This document shows, one piece after another, positions 48,204-62,090 of a stretch of DNA of 64,000 nt (positions are counted from its first letter, which is position 1; every line of letters starts with the position of its first letter). A program made the position numbers and the translations under genes. The notes beneath the pieces were generated by a model that saw nothing but the letters and a program-made list of their open reading frames with translations, had not been told where the DNA came from and ran no database searches. The stretch is from Paralichthys olivaceus (Eukaryota > Chordata > Actinopteri > Pleuronectiformes > Paralichthyidae), in NCBI RefSeq assembly GCF_024713975.1, contig NC_091094.1:15471001-15535000 (forward strand), written 5' to 3'.

Positions 48204-48209
48204 TTTATT
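48204..48209 (-). terminator. candidate distal polyadenylation signal of gdf11
   Basis: AATAAA on the minus strand, 2.9 kb past the gdf11 stop. The stretch from 51123 to here has no other gene, so it may be a long 3' UTR, as in some GDF11 and MSTN genes. Nearer signals could be used instead. Confidence 0.25.
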
Positions 48210-49729
48210 GTACAAAAGAAAGATGACAGTAAATAAACAACAAAAGGCAAAAATAACAATTGAACAGTTATTCATATGCACAACCATTAAACTACAAAGT
48301 TGGGGTGATTTTTTAGGTACACAAAGAACGGAGGAATGAAGGGGGGTAAAGTGAAAAAACATGAGAAGCGGTGAACCTGTCCAAAACATCATAAATGTCA
48401 ACATTTGGGTAGGTATTTACATAGAGATTTTTTACTCTCATATATTTATATGAAAACACTCTCACACATACCAGTATACAAACACTACAATTCAAAACGC
48501 AACTTCTCAACAGCTTTAACCATTGTTAAGCCATAGATGTGGGCACAACTATTATTATATCATCATTATTAATATTATTATTATCATTATTATACTTATC
48601 ATTATTATTGTTTATTTTGACCACACAATACCAGAGCCGCTACCACCAGTCACTCTGTCAATAATTCTATCTGAACCTGAGAGCAAGGGGACCCTGTGGT
48701 TTTCATCTACACTTTTTGGGGAAGGGGGGGCTGGGGCGTGGAGATCTTGTGGGTTAAATGTTTGCACAGATTAATCAATGACAAATTTTGAAAAGCAAGG
48801 TTTTCTTTTTAGAAGGCGAAAGTGAGGTAGACAGACTTTGAAATGCATTGTAATTCATATTAATAAATAGACAATTGACCTGTTGAATTATTTCCAACCA
48901 CTGCCCCTAAACCAGCGTTTTCTCTCCCTTTGAAATGTTCTAGCATATTCCTGTGATCACAAAAGTTACAGCACATAACATGTCATCCTCTACTTTGGCT
49001 AACAATCCCTGGATACTCTTCCCCCATTCTCGTATGGGCTTCTTTCACTTAATATACACACAAAGGCAAAAACATGTCTATGCAAAACAGTCAACACGTT
49101 GTTTAAGTCAAAATAACGTTGTCTCTCTAACATGGTAACAGATTAAAGTTGGTGGGCGGGCCATTTCCAGTTAAAGCATTCTATGTTCATCGATCCAGAC
49201 ACTTAATACACACATGACTTATCACCCACAGCGGGCGAGGAGGCCTTTCAGGCCGCTGGCTCGGTACGTCCAGGTTCCAGATTGGATAGAAGAAGTGTGT
49301 GAGTGTATGGACAGGCCCCCGCTTCAGACAAAAGTCAGGAAAGCGTGATGGTATCAAAAAGAAGTGATAACCTCTCTACTTTATGGTTCATCACCAAAGC
49401 TTGAATAGCTTTTTTTTTTAAATCCTATTCTGTACAAGCTCTCTTGTGCTGGCAAAACACAAACAACACTTTTACTCCTAACGCCATGAACGTCCCATAG
49501 TGCAAAATTTATTGTTGGTAAGGTAGAGTGCCCCCAAAAAGGTTTTTGTACCCCTTTTTTAATATATACATATATAATTTATATATAATGTCAGAAGGCT
49601 CTTCCTTTATCCAACAGCATAGTGCTTTCGTTTACAACAAAAGGATATCTTTGCTTTGACATCCAGGAGACAAAGACAGACTTCAAGCATACTAATCTAC
49701 ACTGTGTTCAAGCACTAACAACATATTCT

Positions 49730-49783
49730 CCATGATGATGGTGATGATGGTGATGGTGATGATGATGATGATGATGATGATAT
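49730..49783. repeat. (GAT)n trinucleotide microsatellite
   Basis: GATGGT and GAT units ending in an uninterrupted (GAT)n run. Confidence 0.9.
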
Positions 49784-50744
49784 AGCTGAGGTTGGGGGGC
49801 ATTTCACAATGCAAATGTGTTGTCTAAACTTAAGTCAGCGGTTGAGTTACATTCTCTTGATTTTTTTCTGCATGTTTTTTGTGGTTTGTTGTGATTTATA
49901 AAAGCTATTATTCATCAGTACAGCACTGCAGTTATTTTTCTTTTTCTGAAACTAACAAAAAGTGACTTGACAGTGTATTCTAACAGAGTTGTGAACGCTG
50001 CTGTAAATATTTGTGTGTAAACATGTATTCAGAACACTTATCAAACTGATGCTCAATAACTTGTGTGTTTCATTACAGGTTAAGTTTAGTTGTGGATTTA
50101 GTATTTGTATTACATGCTCAGTCCCAGGCCTCTTCAAGTTACAGGACAGTGCATTTACTAATGTTTAAACATCTAATGTAAAAAAAATGAAGGAGTTGAA
50201 GTAAATTTTGTCAGGTTCTTGTCATCCTGCTGGACTCGCCCTCCTTCTCCTCCTCCTTTTTCCGTCTCCTCTCCCTTCAGAGTAATCTACATTATAGTTA
50301 TGTGTCAAACTTGGTGTGCAAGTCAAACCTTAAGATCTGCATTTGTAGAGTGGCAGAAATGGCTACACTGACTTCATCTATCCACTTTAAAACCAAAAGA
50401 CAAATGTAAGAAGGAAAAGGTTTTGTAGATGGACGAGAATGGTAGAGGGCATAGGTTTGGTTTTGGATCTCCTCATTGCTTCACATCCCTGGAGCACATC
50501 TCTAAATATCTCTAAACAAGGTATTGGATTTTTGCAAGTAATGGTAAAGTGATGGATTGTGAAAAAATTCTGATCATGCCCTTGTAAATGTTTTTGTCGA
50601 TCAAATCTCACCTGTAAGTAAACGTAAAACACCACCTTCAGACTAAAACTGCTTTAAAAATCATATTGTAAAAGTAAAGTCTCCTGTGTCATTTCAACTC
50701 ACTAACCTGGACATTTCACAAAGATGCCATGAAGAAACACACAC

Positions 50745-50776
50745 GAACAAACAAACAAACAAACAAACAAACAAAC
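50745..50776. repeat. (ACAA)n microsatellite
   Basis: About eight ACAA units in a row. Confidence 0.9.
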
Positions 50777-51123
50777 TCTTTAACCCCCCCCTCAACAAAA
50801 CTAACACAATCTATAACTTAGTTTTGTCTCATTTACCATTTTTCTGAAGCTGCTCCTCAAGTTCAACCTCTTTAAATTATTCATCGTGTTCTGTATTTCC
50901 ATCAATCAGTCCCTTTTTAATTCACATGTCATTTATAACTTTGTTTTTTTTTTTTACAGTTAGAATCAATTTAATTACTAGAAAAATGGAGACCCAGTAG
51001 GATGTTTTTGTGAAATCTGGTGCTGAGGGGTGGGTTCTGGTGCCAGGGGAGAGCTCCGTAAGGGTTTTGGGTGGTTCGATGCAATGGTGACTGTACACAA
51101 GTGTGTGTCATCCCCCCCGCAGC

Positions 51124-51504
51124 CTAAGAGCAGCCACATCTATCCACCACCATCCCTGGGATCTTGCCATGGATGATCTGCTGCTTGTCATTGAAGTAGA
51201 GCATGTTAATGGGGGACATCTTGGTTGGGGTACAGCAGGGCCCTGCCGAGCCGCGGGGGTTAGCGTGCTGCACCAGGTGGGTGTGTGGGTATTTCTGCAT
51301 GAACATGTACTCGCATTGGCCGGAGCAGTAGTTGGCTTTGTAGCGTTTGGGTGCAATGATCCAGTCCCAGCCGAACGCCTCGAAATCCACAGTCAGAGGG
51401 TAGCGACAGCAGCGAGACTCGGTGGAGTGCTCGTCGCAGTCCAGGCCGAGATTTCTGCGAGAACGTTTGGTCGTCTCGAGAACCTTTACTTCCAGGAACG
51501 GCTG
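51124..51504 (-). CDS. gdf11: gdf11 exon 3 (furin site and mature ligand)
   Basis: Begins [17 protein letters not shown] after the acceptor CTGATTCCAG and ends CGCS-TAG. Two positions stand out against mammals: LVQHANPRG where human has QQ, and IIHGKIPG where GDF11 and myostatin usually have IIYGKIP. Confidence 0.96.
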   Translation of the reverse strand, partial: QPFLEVKVLETTKRSRRNLGLDCDEHSTESRCCRYPLTVDFEAFGWDWIIAPKRYKANYCSGQCEYMFMQKYPHTHLVQHANPRGSAGPCCTPTKMSPINMLYFNDKQQIIHGKIPGMVVDRCGCS

Positions 51505-54500
51505 CTGGAATCAGGGGGAGAAGGGGCAAGGCAAAAAGAAAGAGGTGGTTATAAGAGAACAACACCAGAGACATGGCTCACATATCAGCTATGGAAAAAA
51601 GCAACAAGTGACAACTAATCAATGTTTTTCAAAAATTCTGCCCACTGAAATTAATAACAACATCAATGTCTGTGAGTTGAGCTGGAATTTTGCTTCTCTT
51701 ATATGTAGTGGGGTAATAATTTAAATCTTTGAGAAAATAGTAAAACAATCAGGAAGAAAATAAAAATCACCCTCTTTCCAGTGATGGTGTAAACAAACTA
51801 CTACATCCATGAAACAAATGAGAACGAATTTGGAACCTGTCAAGTTGGGCATTAAATGATGAACATGGTGGTGGTAGCATGATGGTGAGAGTTGAGTGAA
51901 AGCTGAGAGAAATATTCCTGAAAGTAAACCTGACCTCTGACCAGGCCAAAGGTTCAGGTTAACAGGAGAACGAGCCTAAACACACAACCAAGACCACACA
52001 GGAGTGGCTCAGGGTAAAATCTGTGAATGTCCTTGACTGTCCAAGCCAGAGCCTCGACTTGTTAACACAATGAGAAAAACAATTTAAATGGCTGTCGACT
52101 GACTGTCCCCATTAAACTTGACATAGCTTGAGAACAAACGACAGAACATCTCCAGTCAAGCTTGTCATCATTCGCAAAAAAACCAAAAAGTTCAGTTTTC
52201 ACTTTTAAATTGGTTGACAGAGTTTATATTAATAAGGGAAAATTGATTTACACAATTGAAGCACAAGGCTGCAACATAAAACATGAATAAAGTGAAGAGG
52301 TCTGAGTTCTTTCTGACTGCACTGTGAAGAAGACAACACATGTCATGTTTTTCTCAACTTATCATCAGATGTTCATGACTCAACCTGCCCAAACAAACTT
52401 GAGTCAGAATAGCATCTATCAAAGTCGGCCAACATTACAGAAGAAACAGAGGAAGTTTCCTCTTTGTCTCCCCTGCACGATATTTTGCAAAGTTTGTACA
52501 GAAGCTTTTCTCATATTGTTGCTTTGATTCTTTTCGTAAAACAGAAACAAGATTTAAAAACAACTGCTGTTCAACCCAAGCCTTTACAAGTTTTAAGTAC
52601 TAAGTAATAATAAGAGTTATGATAATTACTATGCTGTTTCACACGGTCATAGCTTAATTATTAAATACAAGGTACTACTTACACAGATTCAGTCATTGTA
52701 TGTCCTGGTACATTAATAGCACATATTACTGGTTTTCTATCATATCAGGTAGTTCACACACTAAGTATTAATAATAGGATTGATTATTAATAACCAATTC
52801 TAGATTATATAAAAACACAGCCCTCCCCCTGAGAACAGAGTAAACGAAACCAGACCCAAACTTTTAACCTTTCATCTCATTTTATAGCTCAGCCGAGTCA
52901 AAGCCAGGATCTGATCTGAGGAGTAACCATGACAATGCAACACAGAACAGTGATACAATAATTGTTTAGTTTTCAATCAGCCTCTCAGTTTACAGAGTGC
53001 ATGATGTCAGGAAACAGAGGTTTGATATTCTCTGACCTACTCCAGCATTACTGAACCAAACTAAGCTGTTGAGAGTGACACAGACAAAAGCTTGAAACTG
53101 CTTAGAATTCACCATCATTTTTCATTAGGCTAAATAACTTCATTTGTCATGTTTAAAGTAGGAGCACAATGTGCTGTGTGAGCAGTGATTCAATGAGCAC
53201 TGAGAAGAAACTGCTCTCTCCTGACTGATAGCTGACTCTGAGTGCTTGGTTTGATCCATGACCCAGGAGGTCATCTGCAGTCTAACATAACCTTGACCTG
53301 TGGGCAAAGCAAGCGGATCAAATATTTTACTCCATCATGTTTGTTTTACAAAGCCTTCCTCTCCCCACAGTGATTCCAGCTGGGCTTGAGCACAGTTTTT
53401 TGTGACGCATTCAAAAGAGGAAATAAGCTGAAAGGCCGTTGGGGGGAGACCATGTCAGCTTGGCCTTTAGGGCTTTTGTTGTAGAAAAAAAAAGACCCAG
53501 AGGATCAGGGAGAAGCAGAGTTTGACTCTTTCCTTGCTTGTTGTGTTTTGTTTTATTTTTGTGCACTTGCCTCGTGTTTTTGATCTCTTCCTTTTTATCC
53601 CGCTCAAGAATAATATTGCACACTGTGCACGCTCTGTGCTCCGAGGGCAGCGATTCATTGGCCAAGACACCAGAGCTGACCTCTGATATGTGTTGTGAAG
53701 ATCTGACCCAAATGACCACTCGGTAAATATTTGGTGTTGCTTAACTGGGATGACTGGCCTACATAATTCAACATGGATGTAGTATGCATCTGTCAGTCGA
53801 AGCAACTCTGGGATTTCTAACTAGATTAATGGTTCACGGGTGGTTTTGCTTTGAGACTGAAGTTTGAACTCATCCGTGCAGCCCCATCCATTACATTAGA
53901 CGTAAACGCAGCACTCAATCATGGAAAAAGAGAACCAAAGCAAATATGTAGGCCAAGGCAAGTGAGTTATGTTTTTCACATTTTAAGACTCTGGCATCTT
54001 CTCATCATGAGACAAAATGCACTGCAGACTGAGGAGAAAACCTTTCAGCATTCACTTTCAATACAAGAGATTTAATCAATATTTTATGTATGTATATATA
54101 CATAAAAAAAGGATTTGTAAAATATGTGAATCAGTGTACTTTATCTTCTCTGATCTGAAGATGGGATGTGGTGATGAACACTGATTCAAACAAAGCAGCT
54201 GTGTTTTCACTGGACTGAAGTAAACATAGAGTGGTCACGTCCGTTGGATGGTAACAAGGAGAAAACTGTGTGTGGCTACTTCAGAATTATTCCTTGTCAT
54301 TTTTGAGTCCTCCTCAAATAGTTCTTCAATATACTGTCACTGTGTTACACTGTTTGTGTGCCTGATGTTGTGTGAAGAGCTTTTTATAAACAGCCTTTGG
54401 TGCAGAGTGAAGTTAGAAAACTTATGCTTTTACATGTAAACTGCCCTGAAAGAGAGCAGGTCGTCGAATACCCCAAATTATGTTGTGCGTGATGTGATGT

Positions 54501-55364
54501 ATGATAGAGAAAGATGCACTGTATGAATTTGTGTGTGAGTGGGTGGATGGCAAGAACTGTAAAGGGTTTTGAGTGGTTATTAAGACTAGAAAAGCTCTAT
54601 ATTCACTACAGATCGTTAACCAAATTAAGACAGTCTCACCTGGACTTCAGAAACAAAGTCCAGAAACCTGAAGCATTTGAAACTTTTAAAATGATGTAAA
54701 TCGTTTCAAAATCTAATCTGAAACAAATATAAAAGCTAAAGGAGGCAGATGTTGTAATTAAACAGCAGAGGACTGATAGTAGAGGTGAATGTCCAGAGAG
54801 AAAATGGGAAGTGACACACAGGATGACATCAGTACCATCCTTCTTTTCCCCCATGACTATTAGTTTAAGTAAGTCTCAGTTAAGAGTATTTTTACACTAA
54901 CATGATTTTAGCTGCACTCATTAGCATGAATATGAGCTGTGATGGAAGTGATAACCCCCCCGCCCCAGGGACAGGTCTGAGGGTCCTTACCAGTCCCTCC
55001 TCTCCGGGTCTCAGCGAGGTAACTGCCAGATCATTGCCGCTCTCGTCAAAGGCGTTGATGTCGATTCCCCAGTTGGTGTGTGGCTGTTTGAACCAGTTCT
55101 GCAACACATGCTTAAAGTCAATGCTCTGCCAGTGCCCCACTCTGGAGTTGAGCTCTATCTTCAGGGAGCGGATGCGGATGTGGCGGCTGCCCTGCTCCGT
55201 GACGGGCTTCAGTCGGAGGATCTGCAGGTAGACGGTGGAGGTCTGCTGCAGGGGCCGCAGGTACACCCACAGCTGGGCCTTCAGCACCTTGGTGAACATC
55301 AGCTTGGGGCTGAACTTGAAGAAGCAGCAGCTTGGCTTCCCGTTCACCTGCACCAGTGGCTCAG
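51124..55364 (-). CDS. gdf11: gdf11 exons 2-3 (growth differentiation factor 11, 5' end missing)
   Basis: Exons 54991..55364 and 51124..51504 encode the C-terminal half of the prodomain and all of the mature ligand. GDF11 is a secreted TGF-beta family dimer that signals through ActRIIA/B and ALK4/5 to Smad2/3. It patterns the trunk-to-tail transition and limits neuron number. The exons are 374 and 381 nt, the sizes I recall for this family. The furin site RSRR is followed by NLGLDCDEH (myostatin has DFGLDC), and [18 protein letters not shown] and [12 protein letters not shown] are GDF11-type. The mature domain has 109 residues and nine cysteines. Exon 1, with the signal peptide and latency N terminus, was not found in the 8.6 kb upstream inside the window, so it should lie past 64000. 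Confidence 0.95.
51505..54990 (-). other. gdf11 intron 2
   Basis: A 3.5-kb intron. No exon or complete transposon was recognised. Confidence 0.8.
54991..55364 (-). CDS. gdf11: gdf11 exon 2 (prodomain)
   Basis: Encodes [20 protein letters not shown], then [60 protein letters not shown] and EEGL. This is the arm region of the latency propeptide. It lacks the glycine-rich insert present in the human prodomain here. The acceptor is TTTTTCCACAG and the donor CTG|GTAAGGAC. Confidence 0.95.
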
Positions 55365-56377
55365 CTGTGGAAAAAGCACAGGTTAGAGTTACACTTGTGA
55401 TGTATGTGACGTTTACTGTATATACATATATATATATATCACTGAGATAATCATCATTCAATAGACACTTAAACTGCAACTTCCCTGTTTCATATTTAAC
55501 GTTTCTTCTCATCTCATAAAATCACAACACAACCCTATAACAATTTAATTCTAAATCACCAACACAACAGGAATTGTTTTGTCACTACAGCCACAGAGCG
55601 ACTGAATGGGTTGAGAAACATGTTTAAAAGCTGGAAAGGACAAACCACATCACAGATTAACTGAAATCATATTGGGCCACATTACTGAAAGATTGAGCGC
55701 CCTCTAGGAGAATGAAGTGAGGCATTTAAATATAAAATAATATACTCAAACAGAAAAATGTCTCTTTTCAGTCATCATACTTTACAAAGAGAAAAGTTTA
55801 GTTACTGAGTTTTTAACCAGGTTCTTCTATGAACTACTGTGCAAATTTCACAACAATATTCTGCTTGAAATGAGAGTCTGTGGTCAAGGCAGGTATCTTA
55901 ATTGTTAATGAATAGTCTTTGTGATTTCCTTGATTTTTGTGAGGTCAAATCTCCCCACAGTGATGTCCAGCTGCTGATGAATTAAAGCAGGAAGCAGGTA
56001 AACTTCATGGTTTGACAACAGTTCTCTGAAGTAAGATGATGAGAAACAATCTGGACTGAAAACACTGTAGTTTTTATGACAGAGCAGAACGTTTAAATGG
56101 AGCTGTGAACAGAGTTGTGACTGTTCGGGAGGCAGAGGGCACAGCTGCAGTTATTTGGACTCTTCAACTTCTCAAGATGTGTATGTGTTCCACACACTGA
56201 TCATGAAATAAAACACCACCGCAGCTCCGATACATGATCACACTTTCTGTGTGTGACTCAAATGGATGAATTGAGAAGGAGTGTGCAGAGTTTGTAGCTC
56301 AACAATGGGATGGTGGTTATTTTCCAGATGTAATCCCAAGTGTCTTGTTCTGTGATGAACATTACTTACCTCGGCAA

Positions 56378-56665
56378 TTCAGCCTTTTCCGTTTGTTTCT
56401 CAGGGAAAAACTATTTATCAGATTTCCATGAAACTTGATGGAAGGATGGAACATGGAGCATCGATCAAAGAGGCAGATCCATGAATTATTTCCATCACAT
56501 TGTGAGATAGTGGGGTTTTCTTTTTACATTTTTAACAATTTCCCAGTGAAGAATACAGAGATTGATAAAATATATCAGGCATATTTTTGAAATGATATCT
56601 ATGAGTCAGTACAATTTGGCGCGGCTTTGGCGGAGGTGTGCCCATTAGTGTGTGCCATTCCAGTT
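56378..56665 (+). repeat. dispersed repeat, family R1 copy in gdf11 intron 1
   Basis: Shares GATTTCCATGAAACTTGATG..GGAAGGATGG and TTGTGAGATAG with the 46150-46511 copy, and GGCGGAGGTGTGCCC with the 11328-11460 copy. Confidence 0.6.
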
Positions 56666-59600
56666 ATAGATTTGAAAAACTTCACATATTTTTCAAGTCT
56701 GATTCCATTTATGCCACAAAAAAAGAATCCAAGTCAAACAAAGAAAAGATTTACCCAGTTTACCCACCAACTGTTCTATGTCTACATGTGAGTCATCTGT
56801 TATCTTATGTGCACATGATGCTGTTGTTTGATGTCAGGTTACGTTTGTGATTACATCCTAGTTGGAAAACAGATACATTTGCATATTAAAACAAGGATCA
56901 GTAATGGTGGCCAGTAACCAGATGGTAACCTTAGATTCCCCTGGGTCAATCGTAATGAAATGGTCTCTACCTCCACATTGCAATTCCCCAAAATTTAAAC
57001 ATCTTAAGTTTTTTAGTGGCTCTCCCTCCTCTCTTATTTGGGGATTATGGGTTATGTCAAAGAGCACAAGGCGTCTCCTCATATCGTCAGATTTATTCCT
57101 GTCATGATCCTCAGAGCTGGTCTTTCTGTGATGTGCACCACATGTCAAATCTGCACATGGTTCATTTACATAGACCTCACTCTGATATAATGACACCCAT
57201 CCATTGCATTCATACATTAATTTCCATGTAAAGCGTTCATTTATTAAGGGAAATTTATTCTGCGTCTATCTGGCATAATAATTTGCCAACTGAGTACAAA
57301 AGAATATTTAATCTGCCCATTTTCTCTGAGCATATTTGACATATTCCAACTCCAGTTTTGAGGAAATCAACATCTGTGTTCTGTTTTTTATCTTGAAGAG
57401 GAATGTTGTTGCTCCATCGTTTGAAGAAATAAGAGAAAAAAACTAAACTGCATGGACCTGTCAATCACTGCTAAATCTGAGGTTGCTCGGGCAACCTGCA
57501 AATGCTTCCTGGGTCAAAAGGTTATTTGGCACCTCAGCCTAGTTAAGAAATGGGATCAGGGGTCAAAACCGTCAGCCTCTTTACATCTCAGGGGTGCTGG
57601 GGAGGGGCAGGCCCTAATAGCCAGATTGAGTTTGAAGGTCAAGGTCGACCTTATGGCAATGGTAATATGTCTTTCTTCACAACACGCCTTTTCACCAGAG
57701 AATCATTTGAAATCTCAGAGACACAACAGCACTGAATCAGCCACAGTTTGTTTTTGTTTTGATAAGGGTGGAGATTCTCCAGCCAATAGTGGACTGTTTA
57801 TAAAACCTCAGTTGACCAGGAGGTAACACTGTACCAAGTTGTTTTCTTTTTACACTAAACAAGTGTTGTAATTGAATTATGCTCATGCATTGAGGGATAT
57901 GAATTCACAGAGGTACAGATGGACTATCCATTAGAAGAGTCCAGGGCAAACGTTGAATAAGGGCCAAGCCGGGGACAGACGTGGTCCTTCAGCCTGTATT
58001 TTCCAGGGACAGTCATTAGTGAGTGTAAATTATACAGTGTCTCACGCTGGACAAACAATATGTCAATGTTCCTTTTGGTGGGTTGCTGGGGTCACAGCAA
58101 TTAACGTGGGCGGTGTTGTGTTCGCTCATCAGCACAAAACTGGGAATGAATGATTCTGCAGTTAGCGTTGGGGTTTACTTGTTATTACTACTTTTTGTTT
58201 TGTTGTTTTGAATGGCTACAAATGGGGACAGATACACATGGCTCTTCCTCAGCAAACTATTTCACTGCTTTTGCGGAGTTCTTGGCGGAGGCTGAGGCCT
58301 GTCTTGAGGAGGAGTAATCTGAGAAGCAGGGCCCGTGTGCCGTGATCCCTGGTTATTAAACACACCTGCACAACATATGAGCTATGTCATTTTAAACAAT
58401 GAGTGCATTGATAGGCAAAATCAATTTATGCCTTTATGGATCCTTGTAAGTGCACAAGTAAGCGGCAAAGCGTGGAGGACAAATGCCTGCAGCTTTATTA
58501 CAGCCCACATCTTGGCAGAGCTCTGCACTTGTGCAAAGGCGAGCTTGTAAAGAACAGAACACTGACGGGATATTTAATCCTCCTACCTAACCTAACATCG
58601 CTCCAGCTCCAATAACACGCTAACGTTGGAAGAGGTCATAATTTAGCTGGAGCTGCAGTTTTTATAGCTTAATTTCCTGAACAATTATTTTAGTTATAGC
58701 TCTTTGCTGTAACACTCTAATTTCAATCTGCAGTAAGGACAGAAATTCAGATTTTGTGTTCAGCCCCACCTACTGGAGCAACGGAACCTTTCTCCTCGAC
58801 CATGCGGATAATGATAGAATCGTGCTTCTTTACAGTAAGAAGTAAGAAAACAAGTAAAAACCAGGAGAAGTGTGCAGTGTGATGTGTTTTTTTCCAAGAG
58901 GAAACAGGCTTGTTTGCTTTTCCTCCGCATGTTTCCAGCCTACTTCATTATTACAGCAGCTTATTTCCCTGTGGTATAATTGCAGCATATGCGGCGCATG
59001 AATTTTACTGCCAACACCCAGCAGGCCTGCAGGTGAGCCTATCAAACATCTGGTGGATTCCCTGGGTACCTGTGTCCCAGAGTTAGCCCACAGCCTCCTA
59101 TACATGCATGTAAAGGGAAACATATACGATATAAGGGTTTATTCACCGTGCCATCTGTCCGCTTTGATGCATCCGTAGGCAGTTTTTTAGTTGAATGTTT
59201 TTAGTAAAACTGTTGAAAAGAGATGGAGAGAAGAAGTTATAAAAGTTATAGAAGTCACATGTTACCAGCAAGTGTCTAAAAATGTTATATTATGTGATAA
59301 AAATAGCAGAAACTTTACTGAGAAAATAATAGATAGCATGTAAGGAACCGACAGAGCAACCTCACTGTATTTACTCAAAAGAAATCTCTCAACTTAATAA
59401 CACAATCATCACAATATAAAAAAAAACAAGCTTAAATTGTTGGTTGAAAATATGAAAAGGTTGCCTTTAATGTTTTATAAGCTTGTTAGTTTAAACTTTC
59501 TTTCTCAAAGATCAGGCAACAAAAAAAAATAGGCTACTGGATGAATTTGCTTTGCAGTGACTGATGACCGGTTGGATGATTTTACAGATTAGCTATGGTT

Positions 59601-60309
59601 TATCACAGATGTGTTCAGCTTCCTCACTTTTTAAGAGAAAAAAAAGATTTCATTGAGGTTCACTTTTTAAAAAAAATCCAAACTTGCGACCTCGAGACTT
59701 GGACTGTCGTGTGCGTGTGTTGTATACATGTGTTGTATACATGTGTGGTAACATATGCCAATCAGGTGAAAAAAGCCAGCTAAAGTGGGGTGGGGAGAGA
59801 AATGGTCATCCATTGTTAATGTCCAAATGGATAATGCATAATGGTATAAACCTAGATAGGAGTAACATTTGCATATATATATCTATATTTTCTTTTCTTA
59901 ATGGGAAATGCAAATGTGCCATTTTGTGGTGAGTGTGTGTTTGGGAGCCTTCATGTTGAATAAATGTGACTCTAGGGTATCCCCACGCACCTCGGCATAT
60001 TAATCATCGTGACACGTTCACGACCCTTCTAATAAGACAGGGGCCACAGTGCACCCCCTCAAACATCCCTTCCCACCCCAGCCCCACTCCCTCTTTGTCC
60101 CTCGGCCACTCCCAAGGGACGGGAGAGGGTAGTGGGGGAGGCCAGGCTCGAGCTGGGGTTGGACGGGGGGGTGTGTGAAGTTAGACCCCCTCATTCAGAA
60201 GCTGTCCCCTGGGACAACGGCAGGCACAAGACTCCTATTAGGACTGAGCACAGTAGCCCCCCAGGAGCAACAAAAGACACCTCCTAATGCTCCCTGTTCT
60301 AGTTCAGCG

Positions 60310-60355
<46 letters not shown>

Positions 60356-60369
60356 CACACACACACACA
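60310..60369. repeat. (CA)n microsatellite
   Basis: A CA run with CTCACACTC interruptions near 60348-60356. Confidence 0.9.
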
Positions 60370-61639
60370 GAAACATGCATCTGCACATAAACACGCACAC
60401 GAGCTCTAAACTGACTGACATCAGCAAATAGACTCAAAGCTCATTGGTTTTAGTGTTTGGGGTTATATATGATGTATTATAAGGGGAATGTCTGCGAACA
60501 TCTCCAGCAGGACGGGGACAGAGCGTGAAAAGAGTGAGCGTGCAGTGAACTGCAATAAGGTGGACAGCTGGACAGCAGGAAGCATGCTGAGGTCTCAGCG
60601 CCTGTGTTCGTGTGCATCCACACATACATGCAAGACGTTAATGTCAGAGGACAATGCTCTGCTCTGCCTCCAAAAGTTAAAACCAAAAACTTTTTACTTA
60701 TTTCAAACGAGCAGATCTCTCGGTTCTGAGCAATATCACAGATCGGACTCATTTGCTGCTGCACAATATTTTTTTCAGGACTCATCACAATTCAGCATCA
60801 CAATCAAGTACTTGGAAAACATAACAGATGAAGAAAACATAACAGATGAAACTCTAAAACAACTTGAAACAAATGATTTATTATAGTTAAAGACCATCAG
60901 TGCCAACAGCTCTTGTGGAAAGGCTTCACCTACTGAATTATATCTACATAATGCTTTTGAAAGGAAAAAGAAAGACAATGCAACTCCATTCATTTATGGA
61001 ACAAGTTGTGTTAACTATAGGATTTGGGGTTAACTCAAATTAAATACAAAAAAAGTAAAACCTCTGTTTAATGTTGTTTGCATTGTGATGATTTTCCCCT
61101 GCACATGTATCTATCAATATATTTTTACTTTTGATTAAGTTAACCAAAATGCAATGTGATAAAAACAGCTAGTGTTGAAACACTTGCACATTCATACAGG
61201 AAACTTTAGAACTTTTATATAAATGCACACAGAAGGACATGTGATAGAAACACACGCAGCCTGTTACTATGTCTCTGAATGTGGTGATAATATGCTTTTT
61301 GCCTCAACTGACTGTTGTTTACTGGATTGCACAATTCATCTATTGATTCACTTTATAAAACTAAAGAACAATATTTAAACCCACAGTCAGCTTGTACTGC
61401 TCCAGTGGTCAAATACCCTAATTTTGTTGGTTAGACAGTAATAATGTTTTATGCTGCCATTCCCAAAGATGGTCATGAGCTAACTGTAACAGAAGACATG
61501 AGTCCATTAATGAGTCAGGGGACTTAGTTCAGATGTCTGAAACAACAGCAGGAATGAGAGGACTAAAAATTGTAGAAGTTTTCAGATAACAGAGATTACT
61601 AGTAAAGAAGCAAAGCAAATATATTCAACGAGGCAATAT

Positions 61640-62090
61640 AAGAAATAAAGCAATCGGTCTTCAGCCTTGATTTAAAAGAACTAAGAGATGCAGCAGATCT
61701 ACAGTTCTCTGGGAGTTTGCTCCAGATATGTGGAGCTTAGGAACTGAACATGTTTAGTTTTGACTCTGGCGACAGAACCTACTGACTGCTGACTCTTGAT
61801 TGTTCTTCTCCATAAATGACAAATTCAGTTTCATCTTTGTTTCATTCAAAATAATTCAGGCACATCCAACTGTTGATTTGTTCATTGAATTTACTGAGAG
61901 CTTCTATAGGAGTATAGTCCTCTGGTAATATGGTCATGTTTGTCATTTGCATGATTATGGTAACATATCTTTGTTTTCCAAAATTTGAGCTGGTGGGAGC
62001 ATGTAGATGTTGAAGAGAAGAGGCCTCAGAATGGAGTCTTGGTGAACTCCATGTCATTTTTGTTTCACTCAGATGTACAATTACCAACTG
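61640..62090 (-). pseudogene. LINE (L2/CR1-like) reverse-transcriptase remnant
   Basis: The minus strand has pieces of a non-LTR reverse transcriptase in changing frames: a decayed position for the YADDTQ active site near 61945-61960, ILPEDYTPIEALSKF and EQINSWMCLNYFE, and further along (about 61680-61740) a WSKLPENCRSAASLRSFKS-like tail typical of the C terminus of such elements. Stops and frameshifts show it is inactive. Confidence 0.55.

Larger units (their letters stand above)
48210..51123 (-). other. gdf11 3' flank, probable 3' UTR
   Basis: No coding exon. It contains ATT-type repeats (48545-48612), a GAT/GGT trinucleotide run (49730-49783), an (ACAA)n run (50745-50776) and several T-rich tracts. 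How much is transcribed is unknown. Confidence 0.4.

Noticed and set aside
51103..51618. 171-codon plus-strand open frame opposite gdf11 exon 3
   Set aside because: It is the antisense shadow of a conserved coding exon.
51124..55364. Identity as myostatin (mstn)
   Set aside because: NLGLDC after [14 protein letters not shown] and GKIPGMVV are GDF11-type. Myostatin has DFGLDC and SGECEFVFLQ or fish equivalents.
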